From contig NZ_JHEH01000024.1 in assembly GCF_000715505.1 (NCBI RefSeq), positions 1 to 45,725 of the forward strand: DNA of 45,725 bases. The letters run 5' to 3'. Position 1 is the stretch's first letter. The number at the start of each line of letters is the position of its first letter. This stretch comes from Thioclava dalianensis. Lineage in GTDB: Bacteria; Pseudomonadota; Alphaproteobacteria; Rhodobacterales; Rhodobacteraceae. Made by a program: the position numbers and the translations under genes. The notes beneath the pieces are model-generated. The model was not told the DNA's origin. It ran no database searches and saw only the letters and a program-made list of their open reading frames with translations. Positions 8,794 to 16,375 of this stretch are shown one piece after another.

Positions 8794-9858
8794 CTATGCG
8801 CCGAGCGGAACCGCGTTTCCACGGTCTTCCCGCCAAAGCCCGAGTTTCTCCTGGCAGACGCGATCGGAGTAAGAGAACAGCACTGCATCGCCGTCCGCCT
8901 CATGCGTGACGGTATGCCAGCTCGGAACGACGAACAGATCCTTCGGACCCCATTCGTAAGTCTTTCCATTGATCACACTGCGACCGGTGCCTTCAGTGAC
9001 GACAAAGACCGTTGCGTCTGTCGACCGATACGGCCGCGACTTGAAGCCTTTCGGAAGCAGTTGAAGGCAGGGCGAAATCGTCGGCATCGCCCAGCCGCCG
9101 TCGACCGGGTTGACATAGCGCATCTTGATACCGTGGAAGGGGTCGACCTCACCCTGCTTCAAAAGATGCTCGAGGCCTTCGCGCGAGCGTTCGTAAGGGT
9201 AATTGAAGATCGGCGACGCTATTCTGGTCGCCTCGTAGTCGACCGGAAGCATGTTGGCACCGTAGCGCCAGCTGCTGTCTTCGGGCTGGCGGGTAATTGG
9301 CTGCTGATCCGCGTGATGCTCTTCTGCGAAAGAGGCGTCGAACACCGACACGATTGGAATATCCAGACCGTCGAGCCAGATCATCGGCGCGTCGCTGTCA
9401 TTGCCGTGGTCGTGCCAGGCTCCCGGCGGAGTGATTACGAAATCGCCAAAGTTCATCACTGTGCGCTCGCCATCGACTGACGTATGCGCGCCGTTGCCCT
9501 CCATCACGAAGCGCAAAGCTGACTGGCTGTGGCGGTGCGCGGGGGCAACTTCGCCCGGCAGGACGATCTGAAGGCCAGCGTAAAGCGACGTCGTAATCCG
9601 GGACTGACCGCGCAGGCCTGGATTTTCAAGCACAAGGACGCGCCGCTCGGCTTCCTTCGCCGTGATCAGACTGCCCGCTTCCAGCAGGTAGGCCTTCGCT
9701 TCGTCGAAATGCCAAAGGTGCGGCAAGCAACCGCTTTTGGGCTCAGGAGTGATGATGTTCGACAAAACAGTCCAAAGTGGGGTATAGGACCCGCTATCGA
9801 TCTTGTCATAGAACATCTTTCGTTCTGCTGTTTCCACAGGCTTTTCGGTCAGCGACAT
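8794..9858 (-). CDS. gentisate 1,2-dioxygenase-type bicupin dioxygenase
   Basis: This Fe(II) cupin dioxygenase opens the ring of gentisate to maleylpyruvate. In 354 residues there are two cupin domains. The N-terminal one holds the metal-site signature PGEVAPAHRHSQSALRF (H108, H110) and the downstream PPGAWHDHGN (H149, H151). The same family includes salicylate and 1-hydroxy-2-naphthoate 1,2-dioxygenases, so direct cleavage of salicylate or hydroxynaphthoate cannot be ruled out. The presence of NagL- and NagK-type genes at 15728-17082 supports the gentisate reading. GGAGGAT lies 7 bases before the ATG. Confidence 0.88.
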   Translation of the reverse strand: MSLTEKPVETAERKMFYDKIDSGSYTPLWTVLSNIITPEPKSGCLPHLWHFDEAKAYLLEAGSLITAKEAERRVLVLENPGLRGQSRITTSLYAGLQIVLPGEVAPAHRHSQSALRFVMEGNGAHTSVDGERTVMNFGDFVITPPGAWHDHGNDSDAPMIWLDGLDIPIVSVFDASFAEEHHADQQPITRQPEDSSWRYGANMLPVDYEATRIASPIFNYPYERSREGLEHLLKQGEVDPFHGIKMRYVNPVDGGWAMPTISPCLQLLPKGFKSRPYRSTDATVFVVTEGTGRSVINGKTYEWGPKDLFVVPSWHTVTHEADGDAVLFSYSDRVCQEKLGLWREDRGNAVPLGA

Positions 9859-9903
9859 ATTTATCCTCCGTTTGGCGCGATCAGATAGAAAGCGTTACAT
9901 ATA

Positions 9904-10227
9904 TCAGAACTGGAACTCTGGGGTGGTGACGGTGAGACCATCGAGATCTGCTGTCAGGCGAATCTGGCAAGCAAGCCGGCTGCTGTCCTGCCTGTTGGCC
10001 GCAAACTCCAACATACTGGCTTCACCTTCGCTGGTCGGCGGAAGCAGAGAAAGCCACTTGGGGTCAACATAGACCTGACAGGTCGCGCATGCGCAAGCGC
10101 CGCCACAATCCGCATCAATTCCCGGCACGCCAGCCATCGTCGCAGCCTCCATCAGAGACTGCCCCTCGCGCGACGATACCTCACGTCGCTCTCCCATCGA
10201 ATCAATGAACACCACTTGGATCGACAT
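9904..10227 (-). CDS. [2Fe-2S] ferredoxin, adrenodoxin/putidaredoxin type
   Basis: This small electron carrier (107 residues from the ATG at 10227) has the C-x5-C-x2-C cluster motif in DADCGGACACATC and a fourth cysteine in SRLACQIRL, as in ferredoxins that serve class I cytochromes P450. The longer open frame upstream has no matching family sequence, and MSIQVVFIDS is the normal start. It lies next to the gentisate-type dioxygenase. Because the ring dioxygenase has its own Rieske ferredoxin, this protein most likely feeds the P450 at 12140-13384. That pairing is inference. Confidence 0.88.
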   Translation of the reverse strand: MSIQVVFIDSMGERREVSSREGQSLMEAATMAGVPGIDADCGGACACATCQVYVDPKWLSLLPPTSEGEASMLEFAANRQDSSRLACQIRLTADLDGLTVTTPEFQF

Positions 10228-10609
10228 AGATATTCTTCCTCCCAGCACGTCGTTCGAATCGAAACTGCTCCACTCAAGGCAGGCTTGCCCACCCATTTGG
10301 GAACAATAACGACGAACTTACTCCTCCGTTTGGCTGCCTTTTTCGTGCCCAATCCCGCCTGACCATGGTCATTCAGGCGGATCAATGGCTTAAACTAAGC
10401 ATGCATACTACATTGTTCGCATATCTTGCTGCTCCTAGTCAAGCGATTGATGGCCAAGGCCCCGACTCAGACATGACCAAACCCGAGCCCGGGTTTTCCG
10501 GTAACGCGCTCCAAGGGTAAAGACGTCCATCTGCTGCCCGAGATTGTCAGTGGTATCGAAGGGTGTTATGCTATAAGCGGGCAACAACGAAAAAGAAGAT
10601 GGTCGGCGC
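10228..10609. promoter_or_regulatory. divergent control region between ferredoxin operon and marR
   Basis: The 382-base gap separates the minus-strand ferredoxin operon from the plus-strand marR. It contains TAAGCATGCAT at 10396-10406, sharing the AAGCATGC core found in the P450 and ring-dioxygenase promoters, and an 8-bp inverted repeat (CCGCCTGA at 10355-10362, TCAGGCGG at 10373-10380) around CCATGG. I could not place convincing -35/-10 boxes. No gene was seen in it. Confidence 0.55.
10397..10406. promoter_or_regulatory. putative operator, AAGCATGC core (copy 1)
   Basis: AAGCATGCAT lies 170 bases before the ferredoxin gene and 204 bases before marR. The same core occurs at 13437-13444 and 20206-20213, both inside promoter spacers. 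It is a candidate binding site for the neighbouring MarR protein, which would give autoregulation. Confidence 0.5.
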
Positions 10610-11134
10610 ATGAAAGATGATACTGAGCGGAGACCGCCCGAAACCTTGGGTGGCGACGCCGATTTTCGGGTCATTATGGACCATCCCGCGCATCTGATTC
10701 GGCGTAGCTACCAAATCTTCTTGTGTGCCTTCGACGAGGCTATGGCTGGCCTGCCGTTGTCGCCTGTGAGCTGGATCATTATCGCAACAGTGCGAAATTT
10801 CCCGAGCCTGTCCGTGACTGAAGTTGCCCGGCGCGCCGCAATAGACAAGGCGAGCTGTGGACGAACTGCAAGCGCGCTTGAGAAGCGCGGGCTGCTTTCG
10901 ATCAAGAAGAGTGATACGGATGGCAGAGAGAAACTGCTCGACATCACCCCTGCTGGCGAGGAATTGTACGGCAAGGCGTTTATTCAGGTCATGAAGCTGA
11001 AGTCGCTGCTCCTGGATGAAATTGATCCAGAGGTGCAGCGTCAGTTCCTGACTTCCATGGCAGCGTTTGTTTATGCAACACGCAAGAACACACGACCGTC
11101 AATTCCGACCGCACGTGACGCCGACATGGATTGA
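10610..11134 (+). CDS. MarR-family transcriptional regulator
   Basis: This 174-residue winged-helix regulator carries the family core: a helix-turn-helix at about residues 65-90 (SVTEVARRAAIDKASCGRTASALEKRGLL, whose last part is the recognition helix) and a wing with the typical DGREKLLDITPAGEELY. MarR proteins bind palindromes as dimers and usually release DNA on binding an aromatic ligand. It is the only regulator within the catabolic island and is divergent from the ferredoxin operon, so it probably controls the island. Its likely site is the AAGCATGC palindrome. The ribosome site is weak (AAGAAG). Confidence 0.9.
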   Translation: MKDDTERRPPETLGGDADFRVIMDHPAHLIRRSYQIFLCAFDEAMAGLPLSPVSWIIIATVRNFPSLSVTEVARRAAIDKASCGRTASALEKRGLLSIKKSDTDGREKLLDITPAGEELYGKAFIQVMKLKSLLLDEIDPEVQRQFLTSMAAFVYATRKNTRPSIPTARDADMD

Positions 11135-11152
11135 GACAGTCATAGCGATTGC

Positions 11153-11186
11153 AGCTGGCCACCCACAAGCAGATGGCCAGCTTTTC
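11153..11186 (+). terminator. rho-independent terminator after marR
   Basis: AGCTGGCCA pairs perfectly with TGGCCAGCT around a 12-base loop and is followed by TTT on the plus strand. It sits 19 bases past the marR stop, between convergent marR and the minus-strand hydrolase gene. Confidence 0.75.
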
Positions 11187-11192
11187 TTGGCG

Positions 11193-12050
11193 TCAGGTGA
11201 CGTCGATTTCCATCGAGCCGATCCGGTCGATCCAGGCATGGATCTTGTTGCCCGGCTCAATCTGCCCGACGCCCTCGGGAGTCCCGGTGAAGATGACGTC
11301 GCCCACTTCCAGTGTATAGAATCGGCTGGCCATCTCGATCAGTTCCGGCACGCTCAGCACAAGATCACGCGTATTGGCCTTCTGCCTGGTGACGCCGTCC
11401 ACCTTCAGTTCGAAGTCGAGCTGGGACGGATCGGTGATTTCATCGGCTGTTACAAGCCACGGTCCCAGCACCGAATAGCTGTCTATGGACTTGCGCATGC
11501 TGCGTTCCTCGGCGCCGCGCACCGTCATGTCAAGCCCGATCGCATATCCTGCGACGTACTCCAGCGCGCGCTCCGCTGACACCCTGTCGGCGCGTTTGCC
11601 GATGATGACCGCAAGTTCGATTTCGTGATCGCTGCGCCGATCAGGGAAGCGCAGTGTCACCGGCTCGGAGGGGCCGATAAGACTGCTGGTAGCCTTCAGA
11701 AACAGGCCGGTCTCGTGGATCACCCGCACTTGGGCTGCATTGCCCTGGTGCAGATCCTTCTGCGCGCGCGCCTCTTCCAGGTGCTTGACGTAGTTCACAG
11801 GCGCCGCGACAAGCTTGCCGGGGTTTGCAACCGGTGAATCGAAGGCCAGTTCACGGACTGGTCTGCGCTCTCCGGTCCTGGCAGCCACAAGGAATGCCTC
11901 CTTGAGCTGATCGAGATGTGCGATCAACGGGTCATGCCGCGGCAACGGGTAGCGCAGTTGCGGCAAAAGGTCGAGGGCCGAGGTGACATCGACAACCTCA
12001 TCGTCCTGAACAAGACCGATACGGTCCTTGTGGAAGCGACAAATCTTCAT
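11193..12050 (-). CDS. fumarylacetoacetate-hydrolase-family protein (second FAH hydrolase)
   Basis: This 285-residue FAH-fold enzyme has a small N-terminal domain and a C-terminal catalytic domain. The metal-binding acidic residues are in DHEIELAVIIG (about 138-148), and the family loops GLDMTVRGAEER and VGDVIFTGTPEGVG are intact. FAH enzymes cleave C-C bonds of diketo acids (fumaryl- or maleylpyruvate) or hydrate and decarboxylate related acids. A separate NagK-type hydrolase is at 16372-17082, so this copy may act on maleylpyruvate directly or on an alkylated analogue. AAGGAGAA precedes the ATG. The family is secure and the substrate is not. Confidence 0.85.
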   Translation of the reverse strand: MKICRFHKDRIGLVQDDEVVDVTSALDLLPQLRYPLPRHDPLIAHLDQLKEAFLVAARTGERRPVRELAFDSPVANPGKLVAAPVNYVKHLEEARAQKDLHQGNAAQVRVIHETGLFLKATSSLIGPSEPVTLRFPDRRSDHEIELAVIIGKRADRVSAERALEYVAGYAIGLDMTVRGAEERSMRKSIDSYSVLGPWLVTADEITDPSQLDFELKVDGVTRQKANTRDLVLSVPELIEMASRFYTLEVGDVIFTGTPEGVGQIEPGNKIHAWIDRIGSMEIDVT

Positions 12051-12072
12051 TTCTTCTCCTTATCAACGGACA

Positions 12073-12111
12073 CCCGGCCCGGCGATCCTGGGGTCGGGTC
12101 GCCGGGCCGGG
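12073..12111 (-). other. intercistronic hairpin, 13-bp GC-rich stem
   Basis: CCCGGCCCGGCGA pairs perfectly with TCGCCGGGCCGGG around a 13-base loop, between the P450 stop and the FAH start. It is very stable and lacks a T-run. It may attenuate read-through or stabilise the P450 message. Confidence 0.7.
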
Positions 12112-12139
12112 GTGACTAGTTCTCAGCGGTCGTCGCGGA

Positions 12140-13384
12140 TCAAGCCAAACGCACGGGGAGTTCTTCCAGACCTCTGAACCGTGTGTTGTGCTGAAAGCGA
12201 GCTTCGCCGTTGCGCACCAAGGTCGGCAGTTCCTTCAGCACGGACGCAAGGGCGATCGGGGCCTCCATCCTGGCAAGCGGCCGACCGAGGCAGACATGGA
12301 TCCCCGCACCGAACGCGACATGATTGTTCGGGCGGCGCGCAAAATTCAGCCTGTCGGGGTCTTCGAACACACGCTCGTCCCTGTTCGCCGAAGCCTGGGC
12401 AAGAACCACCTCGGTGCCCGCCGGGATCGTGCCATTACCACTGGCAAGTTCCACATCGTTCGTCGTTCGCCGCCCCTGAAGCTGGAGCGGCGTGATGAAG
12501 CGGATCAACTCTTCGAGTGCCGTGGGCAGAGCAACCTCACCCTCGACCAGCTGACGCTTGCTCTCGGGGTCATCCATCAGGAAATGCATCGACTGAGAGA
12601 TGAGGTTTGTCGTGGTCTCATGGCCGCCATTGAGCGTCACGATGCACATGTGAAGAATTTCGGCGTCACTGACCTCAACGCCATTTCGCTGCGCCGCAGC
12701 CATTGCGCAGAGGATGCTCTCGCTCGGGTCGATCGTGCGGCGCGCCTTGATCTCGTCGAGAAATGGCAGGAGATAGCCCATGAATTCCGTTACTGCTTCA
12801 TGGCCCTGCTTGATCGCTTCGACCGACACCTGCGGGTTGAGCGGGAAAAGCACCTTGCGCCCCACGCCCTGGATATAGTCAGCATCTTCAACCGGAATGC
12901 CGATGACCCTGCAAATGAGTGCAACCGGGATGCGGAAAGCGAAATCGCGCACGAAGTCGAACTCGCCCATTTGCTTGACCTTCTTGATCTCACGGTCAAT
13001 CACGTCTTGGGTAAAGTCCGTCAGAGACTTGATGGATGTCTGAGAGAAAAAGGGGTTGACGATATCGCGCAACCGGTCGTGATCGGGGTTGTCACGGAAG
13101 AGCATCGTCGATGTGTGATGCTCCAGCAGGGGGCCCTTGCCAAATTTCTTCTCAAAGTACTCGCCCTTGTAAACGAGACCTGACAGGTCGCGCCAAACCT
13201 GACGCACATCGTCATAGCGCGTCAGAAGAACTGTGCCATCTGCTTGCCGGTGAACAGGATCACCATCGCGCAACAGGCGAAAATACTTGCTCGGATCGTC
13301 GAAATAGTCATCCGGCGGAGCCAATAGATTGAAAGCTTGCGCTTTCTCAGAGTCTGTTTGATCAATTCTCGCGGTTCCGGTCAT
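12140..13384 (-). CDS. cytochrome P450 (class I, bacterial)
   Basis: This soluble 414-residue P450 shows all hallmark motifs: the I-helix oxygen-binding GGHETT (253-258), the K-helix ExxR (E292-R295) and the heme-ligand loop FGAGIHVCLGR with C365. Bacterial P450s of this kind need a [2Fe-2S] ferredoxin and an FAD reductase, and both occur in the island. It has its own promoter (13422-13450) with the putative island operator in the spacer, so it is a regulated part of the pathway. The island lacks a salicylate 5-hydroxylase of the Rieske type, so aromatic hydroxylation of salicylate is a candidate role. Hydroxylation of a side chain or of the parent hydrocarbon is equally possible from sequence. 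Confidence 0.93.
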   Translation of the reverse strand: MTGTARIDQTDSEKAQAFNLLAPPDDYFDDPSKYFRLLRDGDPVHRQADGTVLLTRYDDVRQVWRDLSGLVYKGEYFEKKFGKGPLLEHHTSTMLFRDNPDHDRLRDIVNPFFSQTSIKSLTDFTQDVIDREIKKVKQMGEFDFVRDFAFRIPVALICRVIGIPVEDADYIQGVGRKVLFPLNPQVSVEAIKQGHEAVTEFMGYLLPFLDEIKARRTIDPSESILCAMAAAQRNGVEVSDAEILHMCIVTLNGGHETTTNLISQSMHFLMDDPESKRQLVEGEVALPTALEELIRFITPLQLQGRRTTNDVELASGNGTIPAGTEVVLAQASANRDERVFEDPDRLNFARRPNNHVAFGAGIHVCLGRPLARMEAPIALASVLKELPTLVRNGEARFQHNTRFRGLEELPVRLA

Positions 13385-13421
13385 TTTTCCCCCCTGTATT
13401 CCACATCAATGAACAGCTTGT

Positions 13422-13450
13422 AACATAGGCATTCGTAAGCATGCTGTCAA
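13422..13450 (-). promoter_or_regulatory. P450 promoter with embedded operator
   Basis: On the minus strand TTGACA (13445-13450) and TATGTT (13422-13427) are separated by exactly 17 bases. The spacer contains AAGCATGCT on the plus strand (13437-13445), directly abutting the -35 box. A protein bound there would block polymerase. The start codon is 38 bases downstream of the -10 box. Confidence 0.75.
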
Positions 13451-13556
13451 TTTTCAACTTGGACTCGCCCTTGCTTTTGTCCATGTCCGAAGATGAAGCT
13501 TCAGCCTTTCGCGCTATCCCCACGTGCGCGGCACGCTCCTCTGCGGCGATCTGCCT

Positions 13557-14420
13557 TTAGCCGCAAGTCGCGCCCGGAAGGGCCTGGACGAATGCGGCGA
13601 TCGGGGCAAGGGCTGCAAGGTCCACGCCGGTTTCAACGCCGCAATCCCGGAACAGGCTCACGACATCCTCGGTGGCGACGTTGCCGCTGGCACCGGGAGC
13701 ATAAGGGCAGCCGCCAAGCCCACCAATCGCGGAATCGAAGACGCGTACACCCTGATCATAAGCCGCGCGCACATTCGCCGTGCCATGGCCGTAGGTATCA
13801 TGCGCATGCATCGCCCAAGCGGAAACGGAGGGAAAGCGCGCCATCGCCGCCCTGAACAATTCCGCGACCTGCGCCGGTTCGCCGCGGCCAGTCGTGTCGC
13901 ATAGGCAGATCTCGGCATCGGGGCAGATTTCCAGCGCGCGTTCCAGAAGATCGAGCACGGCGTTGGCAGGTGTCACCCCCTCGAACGGGCAATGGAATGC
14001 GGTGGCGAGGTTGAACCGCAGCCGCAGCCCATCGGGCGCCTCGGCGACAAGCCGGGCGTAATCGGCGAGGGCCTCATCCGGCGTGGCGCGCACGTTCGAA
14101 CGGCTGTGGCTTTCCGAGACCGAGATGACATAGGACAGAAACTCCGCTCCCGCCGTGATTGCCTTCAGGCCATAGCGGGCATTGGGAACCAGGACCTGCG
14201 GCACGACATGACCCTGGGCCAGAACATCGGCCAGAACCTCGCCGGCGTCGGTGAGTTGAGGAATGGCGCGCGGACTGACGAAGGAGGTGATCTCCATCCG
14301 TTTCAATCCTGCAGCGGCAAGGTCGCGGATCACGGCGATCTTGGTCTCGGTCGGGATGAAGGGGCCGATGTTCTGGAACCCGTCGCGCGGGCCGACTTCG
14401 ACGATCTGGACGGCAGTCAT
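13557..14420 (-). CDS. HMG-CoA-lyase-like enzyme
   Basis: This TIM-barrel CoA-ester lyase of 287 residues has the family signatures EVGPRDGFQN near the N-terminus, the metal site HAHDTYGHG, and GGLGGCPYAPGASGNVATED with the catalytic cysteine. It overlaps the upstream CoA-transferase gene by 4 bases (ATGA), so the two work together: the transferase would make a CoA ester that this enzyme splits. In a gentisate-type pathway the substrate could be a citramalyl- or malyl-like CoA ester from direct hydrolysis of (alkyl)maleylpyruvate. Leucine-type HMG-CoA cleavage is less likely because no other leucine genes are near. The substrate is inference. Confidence 0.85.
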   Translation of the reverse strand: MTAVQIVEVGPRDGFQNIGPFIPTETKIAVIRDLAAAGLKRMEITSFVSPRAIPQLTDAGEVLADVLAQGHVVPQVLVPNARYGLKAITAGAEFLSYVISVSESHSRSNVRATPDEALADYARLVAEAPDGLRLRFNLATAFHCPFEGVTPANAVLDLLERALEICPDAEICLCDTTGRGEPAQVAELFRAAMARFPSVSAWAMHAHDTYGHGTANVRAAYDQGVRVFDSAIGGLGGCPYAPGASGNVATEDVVSLFRDCGVETGVDLAALAPIAAFVQALPGATCG

Positions 14421-15661
14421 GCTATTACTCCCTTCTGGTAGAGCAACTTGATTTCATCCTGCGAGTAGCCCGCGATCTCTGCCAGAACGGCTGCGGTATC
14501 TTGTCCGACCTCCGGGCCGGTGCAGCGGATCGTGCCGGGGGAATCGGGGAAATGCGGCACAATGCCGGGATGAAGCAGGTCGCCATGTAGCGGGTCGCTG
14601 ACTTCGCGCACCATGCCACGCGCGCGGAACTGCGGATCATCGGCAATTTCTGCGGCAGTGTAGATCAGCGTCGAAGGGATGTCTGCCTTGGCCAGAAGCT
14701 CTGTCAGTCGTCCGGCATCGAACCGCCGGGACCAGGCGGAAATGGCCTCGTCGAGTTCGTCGACGTGCTTGAGGCGGCCCGCATTGGTCTGCAACTCCGG
14801 TCGTACCGCCAGATCCTCGCGCCCGATCAACGCTGTCAGCCGCTGAAACAGAAGATCTGAATTCGCAGCGACAATGACCCAACGGCCGTCTGCCGAGGGA
14901 TAGGCGCTGGTGGGAGCCGCCGACGCGATGCGCGCGCCGACGGGTTGGCGCACAAGGCCGAGCGCACCGTACTCCGTGACGATCCCTTCCGTGAGCGACA
15001 GCACGGCTTCTGTAAGCGCTACATCGACGGTGTTGATGTCCCCATCCTCGGCTCCGCCGCTGCCCGTCCGGCCGTCTCGGCGCAAAAGACCGGCGAGAAC
15101 GCCGATCGCGGCGTAAAGTCCGGCAACGGAATCGCCGATGCTGATGCCGACGCGTGGCGGCGGCAGATTGGTGGTGCCGGGAGCATGGTCGGTCAGGTGA
15201 CGCAATCCGCCGATCGCCTCGCCAATGACGCCAAAAGCGGCGCGGTCACGCAATGGGCCAGTCTGTCCGTAACCCGAGACATGGGCCACTACGAGACCTG
15301 GTCGCAGTTCCTGCAGCCTTTTACGATCGAAGCCGAGACGCGCCAGGCCCCCGGGGCGCTGATTCTCGATCAGCGCATCAGAGCGCGCGATGATCCGTCC
15401 CACGGCCTCGACTCCTTCGGGGCTTTTGAGATCAACCGCGACCGAACGCTTGTTGCGGCCATGAACGCTCCACCACAGTGACGCGCCGTTGGATTGCGCG
15501 CCCCAGCCCCGCACAGGATCCCCATCGGGCGGTTCGATCTTGATGATCTCGGCGCCAAGATCGCCGAGAATGCGAGTGGCGAACGGAGCGGCGATGAAGT
15601 GGCCGATTTCGACAATGCGGAGGCCGCTAAGGGGTGGCGGGGCTTCTGGTCTGGTGTTCAT
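14417..15661 (-). CDS. family III CoA-transferase (CaiB/BaiF)
   Basis: This enzyme moves CoA between acids without free CoA. The 414 residues contain the N-terminal GLRIVEIGHFIAAPFATRILGDLGA nucleotide-binding half, ENQRPGGLARLGF, and GISIGDSVAGLYAA, where the aspartate of GDS is the expected catalytic residue. It is translationally coupled to the HMG-CoA-lyase-like gene downstream. Family members of this arrangement often use succinyl-CoA as donor for a dicarboxylic acid. GAGGACAC precedes the ATG. The acceptor acid is not identified. Confidence 0.88.
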   Translation of the reverse strand: MNTRPEAPPPLSGLRIVEIGHFIAAPFATRILGDLGAEIIKIEPPDGDPVRGWGAQSNGASLWWSVHGRNKRSVAVDLKSPEGVEAVGRIIARSDALIENQRPGGLARLGFDRKRLQELRPGLVVAHVSGYGQTGPLRDRAAFGVIGEAIGGLRHLTDHAPGTTNLPPPRVGISIGDSVAGLYAAIGVLAGLLRRDGRTGSGGAEDGDINTVDVALTEAVLSLTEGIVTEYGALGLVRQPVGARIASAAPTSAYPSADGRWVIVAANSDLLFQRLTALIGREDLAVRPELQTNAGRLKHVDELDEAISAWSRRFDAGRLTELLAKADIPSTLIYTAAEIADDPQFRARGMVREVSDPLHGDLLHPGIVPHFPDSPGTIRCTGPEVGQDTAAVLAEIAGYSQDEIKLLYQKGVIA

Positions 15662-15727
15662 GTGTCCTCGTCGAGATATCCGGCGTCTCGCTCGCTTCAG
15701 GAGAGTCCGGCTTCTGTTGGTGTTGCG

Positions 15728-16375
15728 TCATACCGCATCTGGTTGGTGTGCTGGCGCGGCCTCACGGAAAGCGGGCAGCGCATCGGCTGCATCGAATATC
15801 CGCGCGATGGTGGGCCAACGGCTTGTATCAATGTCGAAACGTCGGTTGTTCCAGACCTGGGCATAGAGGCAGCAATCCGCGAGCCCCGGCGTATCACCAT
15901 GACAGAAACGCCCGGTGCGACTGTCCTGCGCCAGCATGATTTCAAGCGGATCAAAGGTGGTTTCGACCCATTCCGTGAACCAGGCTTTCTGAGCAGCCTC
16001 GTCGGCACCGAATTGCTCGGTCAGGCGAGTCAGGACGCGCAGGTTGTTCAGGGGGTGGATCTCGCAGGCGATCATGTATGAAAGCGCGCGCACACGTGCC
16101 CGCCCGTCTGCCCCCTCAGGCAAGAGCCGCGGTCCGGGTTGGGTTTCGTCGAGCCATTCGATGATGGCAAGCGACTGCACAAGAACCTGGCCATCGTCGC
16201 TTTCCAGAACCGGCACAAGTCCGGCGGGGTTCAGCGCCAGGAATTCGGGCGTACGGGTTTCACCTTTGCGCAGGGCATAGGGCACATATTCATAGGCGAT
16301 GCCCTTGAGGTTGAGGGCAGCGCGCAGCCGCGTCGAGGTCGATGAGCGGAAGAAATTATGAAGGCGGAAGGTCAT
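15728..16375 (-). CDS. nagL: maleylpyruvate isomerase, zeta-class GST fold (NagL type)
   Basis: This glutathione-dependent isomerase converts maleylpyruvate to fumarylpyruvate. From the ATG at 16375 it has 215 residues and begins FRLHNFFRSSTSTRLRAALN, containing the zeta-class catalytic serine motif. It continues with ALNPAGLVPVLE and SLAIIEWLDETQP, the glutathione-binding elements. This start overlaps the nagK stop (ATGA) and has AAGGGA 9 bases upstream; the longer frame upstream lies inside nagK and is not used. It follows nagK in the same operon. Maleylacetoacetate isomerase is the close alternative, but the neighbouring gentisate dioxygenase favours maleylpyruvate. Confidence 0.9.
   Translation of the reverse strand: MTFRLHNFFRSSTSTRLRAALNLKGIAYEYVPYALRKGETRTPEFLALNPAGLVPVLESDDGQVLVQSLAIIEWLDETQPGPRLLPEGADGRARVRALSYMIACEIHPLNNLRVLTRLTEQFGADEAAQKAWFTEWVETTFDPLEIMLAQDSRTGRFCHGDTPGLADCCLYAQVWNNRRFDIDTSRWPTIARIFDAADALPAFREAAPAHQPDAV

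Noticed and set aside
10420-10445. Promoter of the ferredoxin operon using TTGACT on the minus strand
   Set aside because: No -10 box occurs at 16-18 bases; the nearest A/T-rich hexamers are 12 or 26 bases away.
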